Counted from the stretch's first letter, positions 23,491 to 36,605 are shown. The stretch: DNA of 64,000 nt from Cryptomeria japonica (GCF_030272615.1 NW_026729155.1:1-64000), one strand, 5' to 3'. Numbers and translations are program-made. Notes: generated from the letters alone by a model not told the origin.

Positions 23491-25066
23491 TGTAGCGCCA
23501 GGGTGACACCAATGAGTTTAAGTTGTGATATATTTTGGATTAAAAAGAAATGTGATTGGAGATGCAATTTCATCCATACGATCCTACCTCCCAGGATATC
23601 AGGCTATTGAAGAATTTTACTACCTTCAAGGCGTTGAGACAAGAGGATGTATTTTTTTATGTTTAATATTTTTGAATCTTATCGTGTCCTGCAGCATATA
23701 AAAGTTTTTATCGTCAAAGATTTGTGGTGAGGCTTGTTTGGTTTTAGCATTCTGCATTGAGAAACACTTTTTTTTTTATTGCATCATCATTGCTGCTTTA
23801 TTCAGTGTAATTTGTTTTTCTGTGTTTCGAGTTTAAAGAGAAAATACTTTTCCTGTTTTATTTGTTTTAAACATTAGTTGAACCAAAATGTAATCTCTTT
23901 GGCAAGCTTTTCGGTAATAATTGCTATGAGGGCTAGTAGGAGTATTTAATACCTACGAATGTTGTAATAGTGACAAAGGTACAATGACATGAGCAATTGT
24001 ACAAGAATGGTTATTTAGAATTGGCTTTCCAACCAATTAAAATGCCAGTTATATAAGAGGAAAAAGGCACATCAGAATATGTGGTCTTTGTTCAATTGAT
24101 ATTTTAGTTTGTTGTAAAGCCAATTTCATAATTGTGATTCTGGTGTTTTCAATTTTGATGAAAAGTGTTTGACGAAACAGCAATTTCTACTCATTTAAAA
24201 TTCGTGATCTTATATTTTCAAGTATAGGTAGTGATTATTACTTTTGACTTTATATTATGTATGATTTTGTTTATGGGGCTTTTAATATTGTGTATATAGT
24301 TGTAATTACATTTTTAATATAAGGAGGTTGGTATTTGATATTTTCTTTGTATTTGTAAAATCGATATATGATATTCTATGTTTAAATTGCTCATATTTGT
24401 TAGTTTCGAAGATAAGTTCTAGGTGAAGCATTAATGGTCAAGAGAGATAAATTCTTTTGATCTTTTAGTTCAAAATATGGATCATTAATGGTTGACTCAA
24501 AGTATGCAATTGACTTGATACACTACTAAAACATAGCCTAAATGTAAATGTAAATGAATTAGATAGAGAGCTCTCTAATCAATGATTCATAAGGTAGAAT
24601 GCAAGTTGGAGGTTCTACAAGTGGGTTAGCAAGCTAAGAAGGCTTGTTCTTGGAAGAGTCTCCATAGTTTTTAAATAAGATAAATGAGTTTTATAGGGTC
24701 GACCCAAAACCCAAATTCAATAGCAAAAAATAGAACCAGTTAAATATAAATAATAACGATTATATATAGTTACATGTTATAATATTGGGATGATCAATAT
24801 TTTATTCCAATGACAATGTCCTCAATATAATTAAAAATTAAAATCATATATAATAGAAAAAATAGATTTTGGTAAACAACAACCCATAAACTATAATTTA
24901 ATAATATAATATATATTTTAATACAATATAAGAACAACATAAAATCTTTATTAATCAAGGTCCACTATTCATATTTGAGGCCCTCCAATATATTTTCCTT
25001 TATACATGAGTAAATGGGATCTTAGCATTTCGCTAGCTTTTCTCTAAAAAATCCCATGCATATATG

Positions 25067-25480
25067 CACCCGTCACCCTACCAGATAAATCATGTCTTTG
25101 ATGTCCCCGAATTAACACGACAGATCCATGTAACGTGTCAGACGCTCTACTCCAAACCTGCGTTTCCTACTCGCCGACGCGTATGGGAATTGACCCTGCT
25201 TAACGTGGTATTTCTATCTTATTAGACGGTGATAATACAATTAAAAACATGGAAACAGGCAAATCCTCTGTGGATCTTCCAGATCCCGAACTTCTAACCC
25301 ACTTCTAAATTATCGGTCCCTTCCATCCTCTTCGAGAAGGCCGAACGATTTAAACTTTTACTTTCAAAAATCGCATCCTACGGTACACCCATTCCACAAC
25401 TCTTTTTTAAAGTACTTCCATGTAAAGTGCGTCCTAAAACGAAGCAAAACATATTTGTTTTCTTTCCTTCGAGTTAAACG
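25067..25480 (+). promoter_or_regulatory. CpG-rich promoter-like region
   Basis: Immediately right of the duplication boundary CpG frequency rises sharply (CTCGCCGACGCGTATG, GAAGGCCGAACGATT), unlike the CpG-poor repeats. ACGTGTC at 25133-25139 matches the core abscisic-acid response element, with ACGTGGT at about 25204. Consistent with an unmethylated gene 5' region, but no transcription start is visible. Confidence 0.4.
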
Positions 25481-25483
25481 ATC

Positions 25484-25741
25484 TTGACCGGGCCTTTTTT
25501 AAGCTTTTCATGGAGGAAGAATAGAAGAAAACGTCAGCGGCTCGAGTCCCTGGAGTACAGCACCAAAGCGGGTAATTGCGAGGATTCAAACTGCCGAAAC
25601 GTGGATGTTTTCTCTGAAATAATCTCTCAAATGGATACTCACGAGGTGGATTGCCCGCAGGATAGCAATCATGAAGAGTTGGTTTGGGATATGATGAAAC
25701 ATTTCGAAGAAGAAATCGTTTCGAGCTCAAGAAACAAGTGA
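25484..25741 (+). CDS. Unidentified ORF or exon in CpG-rich region
   Basis: An 85-codon open frame ends at TGA 25739. It has a basic, nuclear-localisation-like segment near the start (RKNRRKRQRL), a middle with cysteines (GNCEDSNCRN) and an acidic amphipathic end (EELVWDMMKHFEEEIV). There is no in-frame ATG before codon 50 (25631), so it would have to be an exon or the 3' part of a gene. CAA-GTGAGG at 25734 would serve as a splice donor, and TTTTCTTTCCTTCGAG ending near 25473 as an acceptor, but TAA lies just after the latter in this frame. Composition and CpG content are gene-like. I do not recognise the product. It points toward the convergent sulfotransferase about 760 bp away. Confidence 0.3.
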   Translation: MTGPFLSFSWRKNRRKRQRLESLEYSTKAGNCEDSNCRNVDVFSEIISQMDTHEVDCPQDSNHEELVWDMMKHFEEEIVSSSRNK

Positions 25742-26503
25742 GGATAAATGTGGGTCTAATCAAATATGTGAGACAATGTGCTAGATTTATAATAGGTTGG
25801 GGCCTTTTTCCATCTACTTCAATGAAAAACAATACTCACTAATTCAGTTTTAGCATCGAAGATTCGCCAATACATATCTAGTTTCAATCATCACATTATC
25901 ACTTGGACAGGATCATTGCAAACCACAACATCAACTACTAGAATACATATCTTAGTGATAGTTTAGGTATATTGCACATCATTACATCCGTAAAAGCATA
26001 AGTCGGATCTCTTCAGCTTACGAAATAAAGACACAAGAATATCTATTCTACGAAAATCACCTAAAACCACAATCATCATATTATTTTATTCATTGGGCAA
26101 TCCAAATATAACATTATTTGAACTCAACATACCCGTTAAGTAGTATTTGAGTACAGGGGAAAACTATTGGAACTCAACGTAAGCTGTAAATACAATTTGA
26201 AACTGGAAGCTCCTGTTCTCAGAACCACAGCTTACCAGTTCCAATATATAACACGCTATTTTAAAAATCCAAAATTCAGAAACCACTTGCCACGGTGCCA
26301 GATATGAGTGCCCGTTAATTTATAATAAACCAACAGAACTACTAAAAACTGCTGCTAACTGATAGCAGATGATAAAACTTATTAACCTGCCGGACTATTA
26401 TTCAACCACCATATAAAACCCCAAATAGAGAACAAGTTCCCAACTGTTTCAGCTCTTCCGTCTGGTTGAATTCGTCATCTAATTCAGCATCGCCATCTTC
26501 TAA
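25742..26503. other. Intergenic, convergent 3' ends
   Basis: AT-rich with moderate CpG; no gene seen. Contains the 3' flank of the sulfotransferase on the minus strand. Confidence 0.5.
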
Positions 26504-27439
26504 CTAATATTTAAATTGCGGGAAGTCCCCAACAACAGAAAGTTTCAGTTCAATCATTTTATCCATCTCTGCGTTCATGTCTGCTGTCAGCGCATTCTTC
26601 CAACTCCCAACTTTTCCTTCTCTGAAGAAGCTATCATTTCTCAGACTAAGCCCACGCAGATTAAGCTCTCCCGTTTTATTTGCCTCGATTTGAGACAGAG
26701 ATTCGAAACTGCACTTGTTAGAAATGTTGCTTAAATCGTCCTGCTTAACCCACCAACACCCCATAAAATCACTCAATACTTTAATACAAACCACGGGATC
26801 GGCAATAAGGTCTTCGTAAGTAGGGCACAAAATATTAGGCTTGCTTCTCTCACGCCAATAAGAGGCTACATGATCAGAAAAGGGGCCGCTGTGGTATACT
26901 CCCTCGCAAAAGCTCTTTAGGGCTTCCTCCTTTGACGCATAAGCATTCTTGTTGTTTAATTTATTGATGATCATTTCCCACATTGAAACAAAAGTGTCCT
27001 TGGGATTGCGGGGCAGATAAATGATTTTACAGCCTGAGGATTTAATAGAGTCGGGCAATGCTTGATATGGAACATGTGTGTGAAATACACGGGGAAACAG
27101 AGATACAGACTCTGGGTTTAAATTGGAGAAGGGGCCATACAGCTGTATTTCTAAGTTGGGAACAAGTTCATGAGGGCTTACTTGATTGAGAGGATAAGCA
27201 GGGTCGTTGAGGTCGTACTGTTTACTGCTGAGAATGGCGTAAACAAGTGCTTTAATCCAGGTTGTGCCTGTCTTGAGAGACGAAGCCAATATTATGTCGT
27301 CTGGGTGGCCTTCAAACTCTGTCCTCATTGCTTCAATTCCTTGCAAGAAACTTTCGTATCACCAAAATCCATGATATTTAACTAGCGATCCATTCGCAAG
27401 GGATAATACATCTGAAGAAGGCTTTGAATTATCAGCCAT
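26504..27439 (-). pseudogene. Cytosolic sulfotransferase, near-intact with one premature TGA
   Basis: Cytosolic sulfotransferases move sulfate from PAPS to hydroxyls of small molecules such as hormones and flavonoids. The frame from ATG 27439 spans 311 codons, close to the usual 310-350 for plant members, and is intronless. It has KTGTTW (residues 56-61, the 5'-phosphosulfate loop; the usual preceding proline is leucine), FHTHVPY (the expected catalytic histidine region, about 119-125), YLPRNPKD (141-148, 3'-phosphate site) and REGKVGSWKN near the C-terminus. The defect is TGA at codon 27 (27359-27361), directly after GFW. Everything after it is open to TAA. A start at Met38 (27328) would keep all the PAPS-binding motifs but lose the N-terminal segment. 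So this is either a young pseudogene, an N-truncated protein, or a sequencing error. Substrate unknown. Confidence 0.85.
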
Positions 27440-27467
27440 ATTATAAGCAGAGTACACTACAAAGAGA

Positions 27468-27476
27468 TATTTTATA
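27468..27476 (-). promoter_or_regulatory. TATA-like element upstream of the sulfotransferase
   Basis: TATAAAATA on the minus strand lies 29-37 bases before ATG 27439. This is too close for an ordinary leader if that ATG is used, but would suit transcription with a start at Met38. Confidence 0.25.
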
Positions 27477-27599
27477 TTCCCAGAAATATGGATCCAAAGT
27501 GGCAAAGGCACAGGTCAACAGAAACAAGATTCAAATACCATTTTTTTAAAGGTCTATTCTCAAAGTTACAACAGTGAGCTTTCATGTTTTGGAATATTC

Positions 27600-30500
27600 G
27601 ATTATCGCCATTGCAGCAAACAACCTACGTGTCTTGACCATGCATCCACAACCTACGTGTCTAGGTGCTTGGTTTATGCTTCCACGTTTTGGTAAAAGCA
27701 ATCCACATTTCCTCTCTACGTTGAGACGTTTTGCATACATTTCAAGCAAGTGGACGGAAATGACAAGAAAATTAGGTACACAATATTTTTTTATTGGAAG
27801 CTGAAAAAACTTGGGTCTGGAGATTAAAAATCCAGTAGCTCTGTAATGTCAATATTTTTAAGATTTATTCTTTGTTTTATTCTGAATAGATTGAAGCAGT
27901 GGAAAAATTGTTTTTGGTTCATCACTTTTTAAAAAAAAAATTTCTTTTAGAAAGTTATGTAATATTTTTCTTCTAAATTCTGTCTTTTTTTTAATTTTCT
28001 ATTGACATGTTGTAAAAGTGTAGAATCTTCAAATAAACTGCCTGTCATAGTTTCAGCTTCATTAAAATATTAGAGACAATCCAGGCAAACATTTGAAGGA
28101 ATATGCAAACAATAATAAAATTAAAAAATATACATAGTACACATTACATAGAATATATCAAACTTAAACTAATTCTATTGATTTCATTGCATTGATGTTC
28201 ATTATCCTTCAATATTTATTTTTCCTCATCTCTACTTGTGTTTGTATGTGTGCATGGCTATGCATCCACACCTAAGATGTTGGTTGGGATGGATGCGACC
28301 GAGTAGGCTTTGCTACTAGTGAATTTACATCTCAGTCTTGTCATGCTCCTAATGTCCTTGCTTACACCTATAAAAAAACATAAACCATTGTTTTTTTTTT
28401 TAATTTTGAGGTTTTGTAATGTTTTAAGGGTTGTAACGTAAAAATGCAAATGGTGGAATGTTTTTTATGTTGGTGTTTCCTTGAAAGATGAGGAATGCAC
28501 AATATGTGTTTATTACGGACAAGGATGCATTTGGAAATGACAATTTTAAAAGAAATCATTTGCCTTATCTATACTTTCACATTTTCAATACATGCATACC
28601 AAGGTAGTTGTGTCAAATAATGAATGATGTGTGCAGTATGGTATAATATTTTGACAATCTACTGGTCATATCATTAGGCCAAAGATAGGTAGATGGAAAT
28701 GCTATTTCAGACATTGTTTCACTTTACATGTAATGTAGCTCTTTTGGAGATTTATTTTTGGTAGCTAGCTAAATCACTCCTGAATTGACCTATTGACTAC
28801 ATTGTCCAATGTTAACAACAATGCTCAAAACAACATGGTAATAAGTAGTGTAAAGTAAACTTTGCAATTTAACCTAGAGGTGTGCTGAAATTTTTTCATA
28901 GAAACCACAAATTTTTTTGGCAGAAGTATAATTATAATAGAAGTTCCCGACCTAAGGAAAAGTGCTATGTTTTACTCATAGAGCATGTACAATTCTTGTT
29001 GGAGATGGCTTTACAATCCTTGTGCTATTGTAAGCATCTAGGCAGTAGTTCAATGTTTGCAGCCAATATTAGTGGTACTGCAAGTACCACAAGCCAAGAG
29101 AATGTTCTTGGAATTATTATAATATGTTCTCCCAAATAAGTAATCTCATTCAACTCTAAAAATTTGCAGATGTGCAAACTTACTAGGAGACTCAGAGTAA
29201 GACCAAACAGACTACTAGCAAACATATGGGAGACAACAAACTTGAAAGTCCACCAAGCTCTTAATAGAATAGAGCCACAAATATTAAGTATGGTTGTGAA
29301 ACAATGAACATGTTCCCATTGATTTCAATTGACTATACGTAAAGGTATGATACATCTTAGCTACTAGTCTCTCAAGAAAAATAAAAATAAGCATTAATAA
29401 AAATAACAAATGATGGCAGGAAGGAAAGGGTACAAGAGACTCAGTTGTCTTGAAATTTTTTACTTAAGGAAAACACCAAAGACAATTATAGGTATGCCAT
29501 CTATACACTGAGTAACTATATACATTAAGGTTGTTCTTTCGTTGGAGTCTTATGGTTGTTACCCTATAAGGAACATTTACTTTAGAGTGGATTCAAAATA
29601 CACAAACCCTAAAACCAAAATGCATAAATACATTAAAATGATTGAGAAGAACATTTTAATACTTCTGCATGTTTCTCATTTCAATTGCGAGTAGACAAAG
29701 TGGAGATTAAAATTATCATTCATATTTATCATTTTAATGTTGTGGAGATTTGACTAAAATTACAAAAATGCCATGACATATGCCTACCCATGGGCTCTTT
29801 CAAGAGTAAATGTACATGAAAATGGCTAGTAAGGAGAAATGATAAATATGAATTACCTAAATAATATTCAATCTATTAACATAATGGAAAATAGAGGACT
29901 CGTCAAAGCATAAATGAGTATCAGCAATCTTCTCAAATAGCGTCCAATCATTATAAATATACTTTCAACAAAGTACCCAAATTTAAATTAGAAAATAAAA
30001 TAAAAAATAACACTAATCAGAAAACAATTTTGATACAAAATAATTGTTCTTGTATATAAAATACTCACAATCTTTGGAGATGGAAGCTTGACTGCAAGAG
30101 ACTTTCAGGGTATATCTTAGAGGTCCTCTTACATCGATGTGAGATAAAAAAGAAGCACCACAATTAACAAATATTGAGTTGAGGGCATATTTATTTGCAG
30201 ATTGCACTATTATTGTTAGTGCTTATTGTGGGTCTGTAGACTACGAAAGGGGTAACAATTGTGTTGGTGGCTAGAGTGGCACCTTGTAAACCCATTCCTG
30301 AGGTAGTTACTTATGGAGATTGTGCAGGCTATAATTGTGGTGGTTGTTACACATAAACAATAGTCATTTCCATTGTATAGGTTATGCATATGTAGAGGAA
30401 AAAATAGGCATGGCCATTGCCCTTGCCATGGTGTTGTTCATCTTGTTGACATTGTTATAACTTTGTGAACCATATATGTAAAATGTGGAATCAGAGTCAA

Positions 30501-33500
30501 GGCACAAGAAATATATTAACACTACGAGCACCTTACATGAGTCAGGCATGTATGCAAACTATGGTTGTAAAGACTAGGCACATGAAATGTATCGCAAGAT
30601 CCCACATTTCCTAGGAGATATAAGTATAAAGTTTGTTTTTAACCATTTTTCATTAAAAAAAATTAGAAAACCCTTGGCAAAAATCCCAAGGAAAAATCAT
30701 GAAAAAGAAAAAAAGAAAAGAAAAGAAAATCAGTTTAATGAAAAAATGATGATAGACCATATGATAAAATAGTTGGCACTGTTTCCAAAGAATACATTAA
30801 TTGTCAAATAGTCACATGAAAACATTAGTCTCTACTTAAAGGCAAGGACTAATAATATAGGTTGCGGTTGCATAATGCAAGGAAATAAATGTTTTTGAGT
30901 TTTCATTAGTGCAAAACAAATGCATGTTAACTTCCAACATTCATATAGAAATATATGGGATTATTCAAATTGGTTCACTAACAATATATTGGTTCAAAAT
31001 TCTTAAGTTTGACAGGAAGATTAACATTTTATCTATCAAGTTTGATGGGAACAATCAACTTCTTTTTTTAAGTGTTAAGTTTAAAGGGAAATAATAGGTT
31101 ACTTCTTGATTAAGTGTAATTTTAAAGTGGATTTTTTTAATGTAAGATTTGATTAAGAATTTTGACAATTTTTATTTATAGTTTTGATTTGAATATATTT
31201 TCAATTAAATAAATCATTTTTTGGTTTTTTTTCTTTTAACATAAGAAGTGAAAATAAAAACAATAATAAAAATAAAAAATACAAATAATTGTATTAATTA
31301 TAATTTCATTTAAAATGATCAAGTTATTTTAAAAACTAATTATTAATGTTAAGATTCCAAGCCCTAGCTTTACCTCAATATGAGGCATTTTACGATTTTG
31401 GTTACTTTATGTTTAGTTACCATTGACTTATATTAGTAAAATTTGTAATTTGTTTTGAATAGTTTAGAAATAAATTTTATGATAATATAATAAGATAACA
31501 ATATATTTTTAAAGATTTGTTATGTATAAAGAATTTACACATCGCCCCTTATTAAACAGGCTTACATGCTTAAACCATAGAAAATTATTTGAAATTTGGT
31601 AAAATAAATCTTATCTTTGACTAGTCAATGAAAAATTAATTTTAATGATCCCTTTACAAACATTTTTCATATCTCAAGCATGATATGTGTCATCTAAAAG
31701 AGTTCTTAATTGCTAACCAAAATAATATTTAAAAAAATTACATTAGCACTAATAATAAAGTAGTGTGAAGGCCCTCATTTTAAGCCTTTACTTTGATTTT
31801 CTTTTCATGTTAGTTGAATTTGTACTTAAAGACTATTCAATAGCAATATGGGTGTGATACTAAAAAATATTCTCTAAAATTTTTTAAATGTCATTGAGAC
31901 ATCCCGAACAAGCATATCATGTCTCAGATTTGGTATTTTATGTTTAAAATTATTATAGACAAGAAAATTATATTATTTATGTCTTAGAAATTCAATTTCC
32001 TATTGTAATTATGAATTAATTATTAGAAAGTTTTTAGATCATTGGTTAAGGTATAAGGAAATATATTATCATCTCTAGATTATTATAAGATTATTTCTTA
32101 AAAAAATTGATTGTTGTGATTAATAATTTTGAACGGTTCATTATACTTTCCCATGTGGAATGTGATGAAGACACTTTTTAGTAAAATGTTATTGATTTGT
32201 AGACACAATACAGCTTTATTCTCTAATTTAATACTTGTTAAAAAAAAACCATTCTTATGGAGTTATTGTTAATATTTGTTTCAGGTCCAATAATAAGTAG
32301 TTTAGACTTTAAATTTAGTAGAAAACTATCTAATTAAAGATTTATTTAGGTGTTGATAATGTTTAGATGAACATGTATAGTAGTTTTTTTGGTTTTTTGT
32401 TTTAATAACATCATTCCATTTATCTAAGGTGTTGATTTGGGCATGCATAATAGACTACCATTTATTAAGATTTTTTGTACTAATGATAATCTTATTTCTC
32501 ACTCTTGGCCTACATGTTAGGTGAATTAACTGAGAGGTATCATCAGCCTAGTATTCTTTTCATGTGAGTTAGTATTGCATATAATAGTTCTAAGGACTCA
32601 TTGAGAGGAAAATGCATATTTTTTCATTGTTATCTTTATTTATGGTCTTGAGTTATGGATCTTGTTCTTAGGACTTAATTGGAGATGTATAGGAAATGGT
32701 TGTAGATTTTTAAATATTCCCTTTATTGAGGGAATGTCTTGTTGGTTTGATATACCTTTAATATGAAAGCTTTACATCAATTGTTGTCATGGTTCATTTG
32801 ATTTGAATGTTACATGTTGATATACTTCTAGTATGGGAATGGTGAAGAAGATCTTACATTACACATATTGGTGCATGTTAGTATGGAACAGGGATATGGT
32901 TTGATTTGTAGATTCTCTCTTTTATTTTATTCTTCTTCCTAAATGTGTGTATTCACATGGTTGAGAGTGAATAACTTGGGAGAGCTATGGATACATGTGA
33001 TGAGAGAGGTATTTCAACATATTGGTTTGTAGGATTTTCCTTTCATTGTATGTTTCCTTGACACTATGTAATAGAGGAGTTAGTGACATCCTCCATGTGA
33101 ACTAAGACTTGATATTATTTCATTTACTTTTTATATTTGATAATACTCATGTAGTGTGAAGTTTTGGATATGCATTTGATTATACTCCAAGATATCTTGG
33201 TTTGTTGATTACTAATTTGATGATGAGTTTGCATATATTTTATTATATTTGGATCTATGGGTTATGCATTTGTGTGGGATGGTCACCTATTTAGTTGTAA
33301 TGAAATAATTTGTATGTGGATTATAGATTATTTAGTGTTGATGTAGGCTTTGTCACTTGACCTTGTTTTGTAGTCATTTGTACATTGTTATGTTTCTTTG
33401 AGATAGGAGGTTGGATGTAAAAAGACTTAATTGTAGATATAATATTTATATTGCTATGCCATATCTTTTTATCTATTTTGGTATATCTTTCTTTGAGTTT

Positions 33501-33869
33501 TGGTTAGCTTGGATGAATTACAAATTTGGTGGTTTCTCTTCCAGGTGGTATGATCAAGGTAGTTACTTTATCCCTTTGTTATCATATACATTTGATGCTT
33601 ATTTTCATGAATAGATTGGTAGAACTTTTAGTGATACTTGATATGGTTTGCCTTGGCAAGTTCCTTATTTCTTTCATATGTGGCATGTTAGAGGATGTGA
33701 AGCATTTATTGCTTGTTGGTTGTTATCATAGTTTCTTTTGTAGGTTTCTTATTGGAACATGAGAGAGTGGCAAAGATTCAAATGGTACATTGATATCTAA
33801 GGGATTATTTTCCCTTGTTTGTGATTCTTATGACCTTGTGTTTATAATGTATGATGTCAAATGGGAGAA
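27600..33869. other. Long gene-poor AT-rich stretch
   Basis: No domain or RNA gene recognised on either strand. Open frames are short and of low-information composition. 30500-32400 is especially A/T-rich. The plus strand from about 32400 to 33869 is T/G-rich and ends in a polypurine-like ATGGGAGAA. It may be the decayed interior of the element whose LTR begins at 33870. Confidence 0.5.
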
Positions 33870-34891
33870 TGTTATGATTAAGGTGTTATCTACCTTGTAA
33901 ATTCTATGGGTTCCAACATCCTTGGAAAATCTCCTATCACACTTATATGTATTGGTAAAATAATTTTTAATATTTAATTTTCACTATTATTTGTAATACA
34001 TTCATAAGGGGTGACAGGCTCCACTAGAAATAGTAAAGAAGGTTGTGAACACAAGTATTTGATATTATTTTGCTCACTTATGAATGTCTAGAATAAGATA
34101 ATTAATGATTTAGGAAGTTGACAAATGAGAAACCTTAGGGATTCTCCAAGTGGGTTTTTGTAAGAGGCAACATGTGTCTCATAGTATTCCATCATTTATT
34201 GCAATAAATATTATGTTTATATTGCATGAATGGGTACCCAAGTTGGAGGGAAAGTATTGGAGCTAAAACTAATGTCTTTTAGAGCTTTGTTGTGGTATAC
34301 CAAGGGTTTTAGTTATGAAAAATTGGGAGGTTTCCCTAGACGTCTTTATTGTTATTTTTCGAGCTCTTATCATTCTATAAATTCATCCTTTTGCATGTAA
34401 AATTATGTGAAACAACTGAATGTAGAATTTCTATATAGGAATAAGAATAGGTGGGAGGCGTAGGGAGGTTTCTCACATGTACACGTGTTCTAATATGTTC
34501 AAGGCAAAGAGGAGATTAGAAGTGATTTTATTGTATGCACATTTATTATTGATAATGCATGCTTGTCCTCTCTTCTTGGTGGGATTTTTCCCCACAAGGG
34601 TTTCTTCATGTAAATCCCATCTTATGTTATTGATTTATTCCTTATTTCTTCTTTCTTATTCTATTGTTAATCACTATTTATGACTATTATAAGTTCACAT
34701 AAGATAGGTTTATTTAGCATAATATATAGACTATATTTTAGCATCATTGAGAAGGATCTAATCACGTTTTTCCATATTAAGACAATATGATTTTCATATT
34801 TACGTATATGTTTCATAATTTCATGTTGTATCTATTTATGCCTTGTATCTCATTCTTTCACTAGTTTACTGGATAGAGATCGATCTTCACA
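33870..34891 (+). repeat. LTR-like block
   Basis: Starts TGTTATGATT right after ATGGGAGAA (a typical polypurine-LTR junction) and ends CTTCACA. Inside are TTCTATAAATTC (about 34375, TATA-like) and TGGGATTTTTCCCCACAAGG followed by TTCATGTAAATCCC (about 34580), the usual R-U5 sequence of plant Copia LTRs. It is followed by TTTTTGGCATTAAACAAG (34894-34911), which resembles an initiator-tRNA primer site. A partner LTR was not found. Confidence 0.45.
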
Positions 34892-35252
34892 ATTTTTGGC
34901 ATTAAACAAGTATTCATTTGCCAACAATATGTTAAAAATGTAATTTATAATAACAATTATATGATCATTTAACAACATAATTAAATAAAAGTACATAAAC
35001 ATTAAAATTTAATAATGAGTGCAAAATTTTAAAAATGTGAAAGAAAAAGATATATCATGTTTACCAAAATGAAATGGGAAAATGGATCGCTAGGCTTATC
35101 AATGCAATCTAAAGATCTTAGTAACCCATTATATTGGGTAAAAAATAAGCCTAGCAACTATCATTATGGAAGAGCAAGGGCTATGAATTTGGGTTCATCT
35201 TCCTTTTATCTTATGAAATATTGAAATAGTGAAGTGTATGTGAACTAGGTTA

Positions 35253-35408
35253 TTTTGGCGTATATTATATCATATAACTGTTTGATATGCACGATTAATG
35301 CAGCTATAACAATTGCTCCGGTTATCACAACCGCATCAACTCCTTTGTATAAATTCTCCCGACATCATTTAATGATCTATCAAAAACATTTCTCTTTGCC
35401 CTCCTCCA
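35253..35408 (+). repeat. 5' LTR of short-LTR element
   Basis: TTTTGGCGTATATT to CCCTCCTCCA. Contains TTGTATAAATTC at about 35346. Aligns with 19811-19965 and 37637-37812 along its whole length. Confidence 0.7.
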
Positions 35409-35410
35409 TT

Positions 35411-35422
35411 TGGCATCGGAGC
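35411..35422 (+). other. Primer binding site, initiator tRNA-Met type
   Basis: TGGCATCGGAGC differs at two positions from the common plant retroelement primer site, and sits two bases from the LTR end. Confidence 0.65.
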
Positions 35423-36605
35423 GGCCATGTTCCAAGGCCTGGTTTGATGGAGAATCATTCATCGTTTCAAATGTTTGTTCACTGCATAATATGTGGAAAA
35501 GAGAAGGTGTTAAAATCAGGAACAAAGACAAATATTTTGTGTACTGGGAGTTGTCTTGGCTTCTAAATCATTGACTTTTGTCTTCTATGCACTATGCGTA
35601 TTTACCCACGTTCCTTTCTAAATGACCCACATTTCGGTGTGCATATGAATTCGACATATTTGTTTGTTAGTTTGTACCAGGCACAAACCCGAAGATCATA
35701 AAGACCTTTCCAAGCTTGATGAGAAGTTGTTGTTGAAAACTCTCTCCATTTGTACAACAATTCCACTAAAATAGTATCTTGTGGTTTGCGAGAATGCTAT
35801 ATAGGAGCGTAGTCAATGTCTTTTGAAGAGGACAAACGAATATGAAAGTATGGAGAATCGGTTCCATGATGCACACAAAGGAGTATCTATTGCATAAATC
35901 TGAGTGATTGAGGTGCAGTCACAGCAAAGAATTTCTATGCAGACAAGTTTTATTATAGAGCAACACCCTGTAGGGAGGATCAGAGTTTATTGTCTTATAA
36001 AGGTCATAAAAGATAAGCATTATTTTTTTGTGTTGTGAAACTGGAACAATAGAATGGAAGGGTGGACAAATCTATTCCAGCGAATGTCTCAAGCTATGTA
36101 GAAGGAACCGAAAGCAGAAGAGGGATTAGGATTTTCAATATACTATTATCATTTTACCAAAGGTACATGTTGTTACATTGTTGGATCTTTTATTTATTTC
36201 GATCCTCTGCGAGAATGCTATGAAATGTCTCAGCAAGTAAGGTTGGTTAATGACATGAGAAGATTCATTCTTTCCTTCCATTGTAGTATTGAGGAGATAC
36301 TCTTTTTTTGATGATAATTGCATTATAAGTTTGTTAGCAGAACAAGATGGGAAAGATGCATATTGTGTCATGTAAGGTTAGGAAAAAGTATGAATCTGCC
36401 ACTATTAAGATGGTGTCTAAATCTCGGGATTAAAATTGTGATCACCTATGTGTCTGAGAAGGTTCAATATTTTTTTGGGCTTGATAATGTCTTTATATTT
36501 CCACAAGGTGTGACTAAGACAAGGTAATTTTCCTAAGTCAACTTTTAGGTACTTGTTAAAGACATATGCATTTTTCTCACTTGATGTGTGGATGAAAGCT
36601 TGCCA
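35423..36605. other. Internal region of short-LTR element, content unknown
   Basis: Moderate CpG content after the primer site. Open frames on both strands are short (78 codons or fewer) and unrecognised. Confidence 0.45.

Larger units (their letters stand above)
21266..24115. other. Copy-1-specific insert, no gene recognised
   Basis: Not present in the second copy of the duplication. Holds two tandem repeats (22443-22630 and 23121-23490) with more CpG than the surrounding repeats. Short open frames do not resemble any family I know. Confidence 0.5.
18749..25066 (+). repeat. Segmental duplication, copy 1
   Basis: Direct homologue of 36606-41118. Matching blocks include GTAAGTTGCTTTGTGAGAGA (18895 and 36661), GGGTTTTGATC plus TTTAAAATTTGGCAATGT (20240 and 38085), TTTTAGGGCATTCAAGTAAA (21200 and 39056), and AAAAAATCCCATGCAT at the right end. 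Colinear but clearly diverged by eye. A 2.85-kb stretch (about 21265-24115) is absent from copy 2. It contains the 3' half and 3' LTR of the short-LTR element. Confidence 0.75.

Noticed and set aside
25434-25832. 132-codon minus-strand frame over the CpG-rich island
   Set aside because: Overlaps the more protein-like plus-strand frame; composition (many Pro, Phe, Arg, Cys) looks like an antisense shadow.
30500-32400. Very AT-rich stretch considered as a matrix-attachment or centromeric satellite
   Set aside because: No periodic unit is visible; AT richness alone is not evidence.
27600-33869. Search for tRNA, snRNA or miRNA hairpins
   Set aside because: No convincing A/B boxes, snRNA motifs or long hairpins were seen by eye; a covariance-model scan would be needed to exclude them.
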